DNA of 64,000 nucleotides. It comes from JBCCMA01 sp045107005 (lineage in GTDB: Bacteria; Pseudomonadota; Gammaproteobacteria; Steroidobacterales; JBCCMA01). The notes beneath the pieces were generated by a model. It had not been told where the DNA came from. It saw nothing but the letters and a program-made list of their open reading frames with translations, and did no database searches. Where the stretch lies: positions 23,635 to 87,634 of the forward strand of contig JBGCFP010000056.1 in NCBI GenBank assembly GCA_045107005.1, read 5' to 3'. Both the position numbers and the translations under genes were made by a program. Within the stretch, counting starts at the first letter, position 1. Each line of letters begins with the position of its first letter. Of this stretch, positions 1 to 7,541 are shown piece after piece.

Positions 1-8
1 GTCTTTGA

Positions 9-1622
9 ATGGGCGATAGTTCGCGCTCAGGCTCCATTAGGGAAAGTCACTTGCCACGTTTGACCGGTCAACAGATCGAGGCTTTTTTCGCCGCGGTCGC
101 TGACGAAGACCTTCTGCACAGCCGCTACGGCATTGAACGAGAAACGCTCCGCGTTGATGCTGCTGGTGCCCTGGCGATGACGCCGCATCCGGCTGCGCTG
201 GGATCAGCGTTGACGCACCCGTCAATCACCACTGATTTTTCCGAAGCGCTGCTGGAATTTGTCACAGGTGCCGTGTCGCAGCCGTGGGAAGTGATACAAG
301 AGCTGTGTGACGTTCACCGGTTTACCTACGATCGCATCGGCGACGAGACCCTCTGGCCGCTCAGCATGCCGTGCACGGTCATGCACGATGAAGCCATTCC
401 GCTTGCGCGTTATGGCAACTCCAACGTAGGTCGGATGAAAACCGCCTACCGCCGCGGTCTCGGGCACCGTTACGGTCGGGCCATGCAGACGATTGCCGGC
501 ATCCATTTCAATTTTTCGCCTGCGGCGAGTTTTTGGCGCCAGCTGGCGTCAGCGCGTGGCGATGAGCGCGCGCCGGGTGAATTTCAGTCCGCGGCCTACT
601 TTGCCTTGTTACGTAATTTTCGGCGCTACGCGTGGCTTGTGCTTTACTTGTTTGGCGCTTCGCCGGCCGTTTGCCGTTCGTTCCTTGATGGGCGCGATCA
701 TGCTTTGCAGCTGTTTGATTCAGACACCCTGTATTTGCCCAATGCAACGTCTCTGCGGATGAGTGACCTGGGATACACCAGTGCCGCCCAGGCGCGGTTG
801 AACATTTCACTTAACAGCCTGGACGAGTACGTGGCCGGGTTGACCCGTGCGATCCAGACACCGTACCCGCCCTACGCCAAGATCGGTCTTAGAAACGGCG
901 ATCAGTGGCGCCAGCTGTCGAGCAATATTCTGCAGATTGCCAACGAGTTCTACAGTGTTGTGCGGCCCAAGCGAGTAGCCAACAGCGGCGAAAAGCCAAC
1001 CAGTGCGCTGCGTGATCGCGGGGTTGAATACGTTGAGATTCGTGCTCTGGACGTCAACCCGTTTGATCCGGTTGGAGTTGGGCAAAATCAGGTGCGCTTT
1101 ATGGAGTGTTTCTTGCTCTTTTGCGCCGTCTGCAACTGTGAGGTGATCTCGTCCGCGGAGCAGGTTGACGTCGAATTCAACCAGCTCGAAGTGGCGGCGC
1201 GCGGCCGGGCCCCACAGTTGACCTTGCGCTGCGGCGGCAAGCCGCGGGCGCTGCGGGAATGGTCGTTGGCTATTTTTGATCAGCTCTCGATTATCGCGAC
1301 CCGACTGGATCGGGCCGCGGGAGGGGGGCACTACGTGGACGCCGTCTCGGCCTATCGTGACTCCGTGGAAGATCCTTCCCTCACGCCCTCGGCAAGGGTT
1401 CTGGACGCCATGCGCGACGGTCGTCGCTCGCACGCGGATTTTGGCGTTGAGCTTGCCGGGGAACACAAGAATTACTTTCGGGATATGGAGCCATTGCAAC
1501 CTGAGCGCATGGCGGCGTTGCTCGACTCGGTTGACGCGTCGCTGGCCCGGCAGCGCGACATTGAAGCCGCCGACGCGGTCTCGTTTGAAGACTACCTGCG
1601 CGACTATTTTGCGTCACGCTAG
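9..1622 (+). CDS. gshA: Glutamate--cysteine ligase
   Basis: ATP-dependent ligation of L-glutamate to L-cysteine, the first step of cytoplasmic glutathione synthesis. The 537-residue length fits the proteobacterial GshA type (E. coli GshA is about 518). Family signatures visible are GIERETLRV near residue 43 (the family GLEKE-type motif), QTIAGIHFNFS near 160 and VEYVEIRALDVNPF near 340. A TGA at 6-8 lies in frame directly before the ATG, so the gene starts inside the window, but its promoter and ribosome binding site are mostly outside it. No glutathione synthetase gene (gshB) is nearby. The function call is from family recognition and is firm. Confidence 0.96.
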   Translation: MGDSSRSGSIRESHLPRLTGQQIEAFFAAVADEDLLHSRYGIERETLRVDAAGALAMTPHPAALGSALTHPSITTDFSEALLEFVTGAVSQPWEVIQELCDVHRFTYDRIGDETLWPLSMPCTVMHDEAIPLARYGNSNVGRMKTAYRRGLGHRYGRAMQTIAGIHFNFSPAASFWRQLASARGDERAPGEFQSAAYFALLRNFRRYAWLVLYLFGASPAVCRSFLDGRDHALQLFDSDTLYLPNATSLRMSDLGYTSAAQARLNISLNSLDEYVAGLTRAIQTPYPPYAKIGLRNGDQWRQLSSNILQIANEFYSVVRPKRVANSGEKPTSALRDRGVEYVEIRALDVNPFDPVGVGQNQVRFMECFLLFCAVCNCEVISSAEQVDVEFNQLEVAARGRAPQLTLRCGGKPRALREWSLAIFDQLSIIATRLDRAAGGGHYVDAVSAYRDSVEDPSLTPSARVLDAMRDGRRSHADFGVELAGEHKNYFRDMEPLQPERMAALLDSVDASLARQRDIEAADAVSFEDYLRDYFASR

Positions 1623-1753
1623 CCGGGTGCAGGCGGCGTTTTTCACATAACCGGGTTGCCATTTATTTGAGACTGCGATCACGGCGCGCAGAGGTAACCG
1701 ATGGGACACTAATTGCGCAATTGCATGCAGAGCAATGGGGAAGGCTCAGAGCC

Positions 1754-2146
1754 GTGGACTACACCAACAATTCCAACGAGATACTGATCGCTGAGCACGA
1801 ACGTTTTCTGCTCAGGGTGTTGACTCGTGGCTTGAATCAGCCAGATCGGCGCATCGTTGCAATCAGCAGCGGCGAAGAAATACTCCAGCGGCTGCGGGCG
1901 ACGCCGCCCGCCGTGTTGATCGTCGATACCGGCATTTCACCCATGGGTGGTGAGGAGCTGTGTCGCCGCATTCAAACGGAGATGCCGGAACGGGCGTTCC
2001 TGACCTGTGTTCTGACAGATTGCGCCGAGGACGAGTACGGCAACTATGCCGAGTGGTTTGCCAATTTCCGGATGCTCGAAAAACCCGTCAGCGTAGGACG
2101 ATTGCGACGCTTTATTGATGATCATCTGATCGACAACGCCGCCTGA
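1754..2146 (+). CDS. Single-domain response regulator receiver protein
   Basis: About 130 residues forming one CheY-like receiver domain with no output domain. Visible landmarks are an acidic patch near the N-terminus (ILIAEHE, a substitute for the usual DD pair), the phosphoacceptor Asp in AVLIVDTGISP and the conserved Lys in MLEKPVS. I chose the GTG at 1754 because GGGGAAGG lies 8-9 nt upstream and translation from there begins at the first beta strand; the frame is open back to a TTG at 1667 but that extension is unlike a receiver domain. The stop is 3 nt before the next ATG, so it is probably co-translated with the c-di-GMP protein and may regulate it; that partnership is inferred. Confidence 0.8.
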   Translation: MDYTNNSNEILIAEHERFLLRVLTRGLNQPDRRIVAISSGEEILQRLRATPPAVLIVDTGISPMGGEELCRRIQTEMPERAFLTCVLTDCAEDEYGNYAEWFANFRMLEKPVSVGRLRRFIDDHLIDNAA

Positions 2147-2149
2147 CGA

Positions 2150-4441
2150 ATGTCTACACCTTCTGCCCTTTCCGGCGCGCCCGTTGTTCGCGCCCTCGAC
2201 TATAAGAAATTTGCGCCCGTCGTGAAATTAATGCTGGCCGACGCGCTCGCGATCGTGATTTGCGATCTCGACGGGCGCCGTGTCTGGTCGCTGTCGCGCG
2301 ATGCCAAACAAGTCTACCGCCACGCTTTGAGTTGCCTGGCCGAATCGGTGCCGAACTGGACGCGCACTGGGGAAGGCGTTCGCCGCTGCACAATTAATGA
2401 CTCTGTCACTGCCTACGTGACCAGCCTTCGCGCCGCGGACGGCGAGATCCACGGCGGACTGATGGTTTTGCTTAACCAGCGCCAGGCTGCCGACAACGCC
2501 GTATACCAACGCGTCTGCGAGGGTATGCAAAACGTTCGAAACTTGCTGGGCGAAGAAGCGAGCTTGCTCGGTGAACTTGACGCGATGACCGGCGAATTGA
2601 GTCGTCGTTACGAAGAGCTGAACCTGATCTACAACACCGAAGACAGTGTGAAGTACTTCGATGAAGGTCAGGACGCCATCCGCAAGCTCGTGCGCAACAC
2701 CTGCGACTATACCGGCGCGGGCTTCAGTGCCCTGGTGATGGCAGATCGAAAAACGGTTCACAGCTATGCGCATCCCTCTCAGTCGCTCAAACAAGCGGAG
2801 CGCGTGCGGGCGATCATGCAGGGCGAGATGTACGAGCATCTTGCGTTTCGCAAAGAGGTTCTGGTGCACAACGGCGGACCACGTTTCCGTCGCATGCTCG
2901 ACGGCATTGAGTGCAAGATCATCGGCTGCCCGATTTTCGATGAGAATCGCGAAGTGGTTGGTGCTCTGTTTCTGGCCAACCCGGAATGGTCGTCACCGTT
3001 CACAAGCTCTGACCGCAAACTACTCCAGGTGATGGCGCACAAAGCAGCTCGGATCATTCAGGCCAACTACGATTCGCTGACGGGCATGATGACGCGTAAC
3101 GGCTTCGAGTATCATCTCGAAACCGGTCTCTACGTGGTGCGCTACAAGAAAATTGAGCACACCGTGCTCAACATCAACGTCGATCGACTGCACGTCGTCA
3201 ATGACACCTGCGGGCACCACGCGGGCGACGCGTTAATCAAGCAGGTGGCCGAGGCTATCCAAAGCGAGCTGGGCCCGGAAGATGTCGTGGCGCGTCTTGG
3301 CGGCGGTGAATTTGGTGCTCTGCTGGTGGAGCGTGAAGAAGAGGATGCCGAAGACGTGGCGGAACGCATTCGAGGTCGCGTACGCAAAATCGAGTTTAGC
3401 TGGGACGGTCGCCGCTTCCAGGTGAGTGTCAGCATCGGGCTGGCCGATATGGAGCCCAATACCGAAAGTGTCATGAGCGTACTGTCGGGCGCCGAGGCGG
3501 CATGCGCCGCCGCCAAGGACCTGGGGCGTGATCGCGTTCAGTCTTACCAAATCGACAACACGATGCTGGTGCGACGACGCGCGCAGGTGCACTGGCTTGG
3601 CAAGCTGCACAGCGCGCTGCGCGAAGACAAGTTCGTGCTTTACTGTCAGCCGATCAAGCGCGCTGGCGAAGATGGCGCGATTCATCACGCCGAAGTCCTG
3701 CTGCGTCTTAACGACGAGTTGGAGGGCGCCCTTGCGCCCAACGTATTCCTCGGGTCGGCCGAACGCTACAACTTGATGCCCGCCATTGATCGCTGGGTGA
3801 TTCGCAACACGCTCAAGACGCTAGTGGCGAACTTGCCGCGCAGTCTACTCGATCAGCACGTATGGGCGATTAACCTGTCGGGCCAGACCTTGAGCGATCC
3901 GAAGTTCATGCAGTTTATTCTCGACGAGACGCGCCGCGCCGGCGTGCGGCCACAGAACTTGTGCTTCGAGGTCACCGAGACTGCGGCGGTGGCGAACCTG
4001 AAAGAAGCCGGGCAGTTCATCGCCGATTTGCGTACCTATGGGTTTCAGTTCTCACTCGACGACTTTGGAAGCGGTCTGAGTTCGTTTGCCTATCTCAAAG
4101 CGCTGCCCGTCAACTATTTGAAAATCGACGGCTCGCTGGCAAAGGAAGTGGTCGCGGATCCGATTTGCGCTTCGATGGTCAGAGCGATTACGCAGGTGGG
4201 TTGCGATATGGGGCTGGAGACCATCGCCGAGTACGTGGAATCGTCCGATATCGAAAGCAAGCTTGGCACTCTCGGCGTGCACTTTGTCCAAGGTCATCAC
4301 ATTGGCAAGCCCGAGCCGCTGCGCGATACGCTCGTTAATCTCACGTCGGGTCTGGCGCGCGCGGCTGACGAAGATACCTGTACCGTTGCCGCGCTGGACG
4401 ACGCGGCTGGCAACGTAACGGCGCTGCGCGCTCAGTCCTGA
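2150..4441 (+). CDS. GAF-GGDEF-EAL c-di-GMP signalling protein, likely phosphodiesterase
   Basis: 763 residues. After an N-terminal region (1-140) come a coiled stretch, a GAF-like sensory domain (about 165-305), a GGDEF domain (about 310-465) and an EAL domain (about 480-735). The diguanylate cyclase signature is degenerate: LGGGEFG replaces GGDEF. The phosphodiesterase motif reads AEVLLRL, keeping the metal-binding Glu of EAL. Other EAL-domain residues are present: the Asn in AINLSGQ, Glu in CFEVTE, the DD pair in SLDDFGSG, Lys in YLKIDG and Glu in IAEYVES. I infer an active c-di-GMP phosphodiesterase with a non-catalytic, possibly GTP-binding GGDEF domain. There is no transmembrane segment. 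It is coupled to the upstream receiver gene. Confidence 0.9.
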   Translation: MSTPSALSGAPVVRALDYKKFAPVVKLMLADALAIVICDLDGRRVWSLSRDAKQVYRHALSCLAESVPNWTRTGEGVRRCTINDSVTAYVTSLRAADGEIHGGLMVLLNQRQAADNAVYQRVCEGMQNVRNLLGEEASLLGELDAMTGELSRRYEELNLIYNTEDSVKYFDEGQDAIRKLVRNTCDYTGAGFSALVMADRKTVHSYAHPSQSLKQAERVRAIMQGEMYEHLAFRKEVLVHNGGPRFRRMLDGIECKIIGCPIFDENREVVGALFLANPEWSSPFTSSDRKLLQVMAHKAARIIQANYDSLTGMMTRNGFEYHLETGLYVVRYKKIEHTVLNINVDRLHVVNDTCGHHAGDALIKQVAEAIQSELGPEDVVARLGGGEFGALLVEREEEDAEDVAERIRGRVRKIEFSWDGRRFQVSVSIGLADMEPNTESVMSVLSGAEAACAAAKDLGRDRVQSYQIDNTMLVRRRAQVHWLGKLHSALREDKFVLYCQPIKRAGEDGAIHHAEVLLRLNDELEGALAPNVFLGSAERYNLMPAIDRWVIRNTLKTLVANLPRSLLDQHVWAINLSGQTLSDPKFMQFILDETRRAGVRPQNLCFEVTETAAVANLKEAGQFIADLRTYGFQFSLDDFGSGLSSFAYLKALPVNYLKIDGSLAKEVVADPICASMVRAITQVGCDMGLETIAEYVESSDIESKLGTLGVHFVQGHHIGKPEPLRDTLVNLTSGLARAADEDTCTVAALDDAAGNVTALRAQS

Positions 4442-4483
4442 GCGCTTCTCCAGCGCGAGACCAAACCCTTGCCCAAAAGAAAA

Positions 4484-4507
4484 GCCCCGCTTGTGCGGGG
4501 CGATTTT
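4484..4507 (+). terminator. Rho-independent terminator after the c-di-GMP gene
   Basis: A 7-bp perfect GC-rich stem (GCCCCGC/GCGGGGC) with a 4-nt loop is followed by a T-rich run. It sits 43 nt after the stop of the GGDEF-EAL gene. Confidence 0.93.
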
Positions 4508-4776
4508 TATTATTTTTAATTGTTGGTGCTCATCGAAGACTAGACGATGCGAACCGCGGACTTTTTTGTTTTATGAAGTCTATTAAGCAAGTATTGGGCC
4601 AAGTTCGAAGGGCCAAATAAAACAGAGAGTTAGGAGGCGTCAAAGCGCGAAAATGGCTTGAAGTGTAAATTATCTCGACACCATGGCGGGCGCGGAACGG
4701 GGATTTATTCTGGCCGCATGAGGTCTATCGAAGTGTGCGCTCGCTCACGAAGGCGGCGTCATTCGGAGGATAGACT
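4508..4776. other. Non-coding stretch before the small protein
   Basis: With the terminator this makes a gene-free gap of about 335 nt. It is more AT-rich than its surroundings and has no convincing open frame. GGAGGA at 4765-4770 is a strong Shine-Dalgarno sequence for the small gene that follows. I could not assign a clear -35/-10 pair or a conserved RNA fold. Confidence 0.5.
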
Positions 4777-4980
4777 TTGAGCATGAATGTTAAGTACTAC
4801 GCGTGCTTTGTGGTGCAGAACGGCCCGACCAACCTCGGCCGTGAGCTTGGCAGCATTGTGGAGATTGATGGCGACGTCGGCTCGATGATGGATCACGAGG
4901 ACGTCGCGCAAATGCTGGCCGAAAATCTCGACGTCAATCCCAGCAATCTGAACGTCTACCACTGGTCCCGCGTCCACTAG
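4777..4980 (+). CDS. Small uncharacterised protein (65-67 aa)
   Basis: I do not recognise this family. The product is acidic and lacks a signal peptide or membrane segment. It reads as an alpha/beta fragment with a hydrophobic start (KYYACFVV), a central VEIDGDVGSM segment and an acidic helix. Coding support is the strong GGAGGA at 4765-4770. The start is ambiguous: TTG at 4777 is 6 nt after that site, ATG at 4783 is 12 nt after it. The TTG spacing is closer to optimal, so the two-residue longer form is listed. It stands alone between a terminator and a TonB-dependent receptor gene, so context gives no role. Confidence 0.65.
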   Translation: MSMNVKYYACFVVQNGPTNLGRELGSIVEIDGDVGSMMDHEDVAQMLAENLDVNPSNLNVYHWSRVH

Positions 4981-5045
4981 TCTGCCGGCGTTCTTGAGTG
5001 CGGCACAGCGGCCACGCCTGGGGCCATTGGCGCCACAGCACACGA

Positions 5046-5068
5046 CCGTTTAACACCGCCGTTTAACA
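5046..5068. repeat. Tandem 10-bp direct repeat upstream of a TonB receptor
   Basis: CCGTTTAACA occurs at 5046-5055 and again at 5059-5068, a perfect 10-bp repeat with a 13-bp period, about 70-95 nt before the receptor ATG. It could be a tandem operator; no known regulator site matches it that I recognise. Confidence 0.6.
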
Positions 5069-5139
5069 AAGCCCGTCGTGACAAATGCGGCGGTGAGAGT
5101 TTGTTACACTCCCGCTCCCTTTGACTTAGACCATTCATC

Positions 5140-7215
5140 ATGTCGCGCACCGTTTCGGATTGTCACGCCACTCTATTTCGCCGCGCTTTGCTGTGCGCGA
5201 TCAGCGCGCTTTCGCTCGGGGCGCTGGCGGACAACCTTGAGCTCGAGGAAGTGCAGGTCACCGCGACGCGCTCGGCGAACGGCACGTCGGCCGTGTCTGA
5301 GGCCATCAGTATCGTTGGCGAGTCGGAACTCAACGACGCGCAGATTCAAGTCATCACCGACGCGCTGCGTGGCCAAACCGGTGTGTTCATCCAGCAAACG
5401 ACGCCGGGCCAAGGCACTGCGATTGTGCGCGGCTTGAAAGGCTCGGAAGTCTTACACCTCGTAGACGGCATGCGTCTCAACAACGCCCTGTTTCGCAATG
5501 CGCCAAATCAATACCTCGCTCTGGTCGATCCTTTCGCGACGGATCGCATCGAAGTGGTGCGGGGGCCGCTTTCAACGCTCTACGGATCCGATGCCATGGG
5601 CGGTGTGCTGCAGGTTGTGACGGATCGCCCGTTTTTGGGTGGTGGTGACTGGGCGGTCTCCGGGCGTGCGTTGGCGCGCTATGACAGTCGGACGCTGGGT
5701 AACGTTGCGCATGCGTCAATCGCCGCCGGTCAGGGTAACTTCGGGTTTGGCGGCGCGGTAAGCGTGCAGGATCATCAGGACGTACGCGCCGCGGATCGGC
5801 GAGTGCAGGCGCCTTCGGGCTATCGATCGCAAGCGGCCAGTGCGTTTTTGTCATGGCGCCCAAACGATCGTCAGCGCAACGAGTTATCGATTCAGTATCT
5901 GGAGCAGCCGTCCACGCCACGTTTCGACGAGCTGGTGGCTGGATTCGGGCAAACCGAACCGGCTTCCGAGGTGTTTGAATTTGCGCCAAACAGCCGTTTG
6001 TTCATTCACGCTCAACACTATTCGGAAGGCTGGTCCAAATGGGTCGACGAATTCGAAGTGCACGCCGCCGTGCAGACAATGACCGACGATCGGCGTACGC
6101 GCGACACGGGCGCCACCAGCACCCGAGTCGAACAAAACGATAGCCAGCTGTTTGGCTTGACGCTGCGCGCATCGGCGGAGCCAACAGCGAGGCACGCTGT
6201 GACCTACGGCGTCGACATGTACTTTGACGAAGTGGGCAGCGCGCGTCAGCAGGTGGACGTTGCCACCGGCGAATCAACGACGGTTGCGTCGCGCTTTCCC
6301 GACGGGTCGACCCTCGACACGATCGATCTGTACGTGCAGGACGCAATGACGTTGAGCGATCGACTGTCACTGACGGCAGGTGGACGTGTCAGCCGCGCAC
6401 AGGTGGAGCTCACGGCCACCGAATCGGGACCTGCCGCCAATATTTCCAACACCGACGTTACCGGTTCGTTGGGTTTGCGCTATGACCTGAACGATCAATG
6501 GTCACTGATGAGCAATCTCGGGCGCGGATTTCGCGCGCCGAATATTTTTGATCTGGGAACATTGGGCGTGCGCCCCGGCAATCGTTTCAATATTGCCAAC
6601 TCGGAACTCGGCCCGGAAACCGTCTGGACGCTCGACGCCGGTTTTCGTGTAGACACGGATCGTCTAAGCGCCGAATTTTTTCTCTGGGCGAGCGATTACA
6701 CCGATCAAATTGTTTCAGTGTCGACCGGCGACGTTGACGACGTCGGGCGCGAAATCGTGCAAAGCCAAAACGCGTCGCAAGTGGATTTGCACGGCGCAGA
6801 GCTGGCGACGAGCTATGTGTTCAGCGAGAACTGGTCCGCCGAGGTGGGCGTCAATTGGGTGTGGGGCAGAACCGATCTGGAAGACGGTGAGGCCGAGCCG
6901 GCGGATCGCATTCCGCCTTTGAACGGTCGCCTGGGTGTGCGCTACGAACAAGCAAGCTGGTGGCTGGATACGCAACTGCGTTTTGCGCAAGCGCAAGGAC
7001 GGCTCAGCGGTCGTGACGTGCGCGATCCACGCATTGATCCATTCGGTACTGCAGGCTGGGGATTGCTGAACGTTCGCGGCGGCGTGCAGTGGAACGATGT
7101 GTTCAGCACGACGGTCGGACTGCACAACCTGACCGACCGCGACTACCGTGAGCACGGTTCCGGAATTGACGGCGCCGGTCGCTCGGTTGTGGTGACGCTC
7201 GAAGGGCGTTTCTAA
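5140..7215 (+). CDS. TonB-dependent outer-membrane receptor
   Basis: 691 residues with a Sec signal peptide (RR...LLCAISALSLGALA, cleavage near 30) and a TonB-box-like LEEVQVTATR just after it. The plug domain includes IVRGLKGSEVLHLVDGMRLN and IEVVRGPLSTLYGSDAMGG, both classic TonB-receptor plug motifs. A 22-strand-type barrel follows, ending in a terminal Phe (EGRF). The length is typical of BtuB or heme receptor-sized proteins and the plug resembles heme/haemoglobin-type receptors, but the substrate cannot be assigned. It acts in the outer membrane with TonB-ExbBD, none of which are in the window. I see no cobalamin riboswitch or clear Fur box upstream; a tandem direct repeat at 5046-5068 may be regulatory. 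Confidence 0.93.
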   Translation: MSRTVSDCHATLFRRALLCAISALSLGALADNLELEEVQVTATRSANGTSAVSEAISIVGESELNDAQIQVITDALRGQTGVFIQQTTPGQGTAIVRGLKGSEVLHLVDGMRLNNALFRNAPNQYLALVDPFATDRIEVVRGPLSTLYGSDAMGGVLQVVTDRPFLGGGDWAVSGRALARYDSRTLGNVAHASIAAGQGNFGFGGAVSVQDHQDVRAADRRVQAPSGYRSQAASAFLSWRPNDRQRNELSIQYLEQPSTPRFDELVAGFGQTEPASEVFEFAPNSRLFIHAQHYSEGWSKWVDEFEVHAAVQTMTDDRRTRDTGATSTRVEQNDSQLFGLTLRASAEPTARHAVTYGVDMYFDEVGSARQQVDVATGESTTVASRFPDGSTLDTIDLYVQDAMTLSDRLSLTAGGRVSRAQVELTATESGPAANISNTDVTGSLGLRYDLNDQWSLMSNLGRGFRAPNIFDLGTLGVRPGNRFNIANSELGPETVWTLDAGFRVDTDRLSAEFFLWASDYTDQIVSVSTGDVDDVGREIVQSQNASQVDLHGAELATSYVFSENWSAEVGVNWVWGRTDLEDGEAEPADRIPPLNGRLGVRYEQASWWLDTQLRFAQAQGRLSGRDVRDPRIDPFGTAGWGLLNVRGGVQWNDVFSTTVGLHNLTDRDYREHGSGIDGAGRSVVVTLEGRF

Positions 7216-7541
7216 TTGGAATAAGTCCGCATTGCTGCATCGCAATGCTCAGAACCGGGCTGAAACTTGGCCACGAAACGCGTCGTGGTCACAGGCGCGT
7301 ACACAGCGCAAACCCTTTAAAAACAGTCAGAAATGTTCCGCCCCGAGGGTGTCGACGTGACCTAAAATGCCGCAGAGCATCATTATGTTACAGGTGATAC
7401 AAATATCGGGAAGCTTGGGCTACACTCGGAAACATTCGTAATTCGGGCAGCCAAAAATAATTCTACGCCCTACCGCGAAAAGCACAGACTTTTTGATCCT
7501 TTTAAAAGGTCACGTCACCTAAAAATATTTCAGGGGGAACC
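7216..7541. promoter_or_regulatory. 326-nt leader region with two near-identical boxes
   Basis: No gene is seen here. The 13-mer ACGTGACCTAAAA at 7355-7367 recurs as ACGTCACCTAAAA at 7512-7524, one mismatch, same strand. The second copy is 17 nt before the ATG of the secreted protein. A palindrome CCTTTTAAAAGG lies at about 7498-7509, and AGGGGG just before the start is the ribosome binding site. The region probably carries the promoter and control sites of the secreted protein; the binding factor is unknown. Confidence 0.5.

Noticed and set aside
5069..5139. Cobalamin riboswitch or Fur box before the TonB receptor
   Set aside because: No B12-box core or GATAATGATwATCATTATC-like palindrome is visible in the region.
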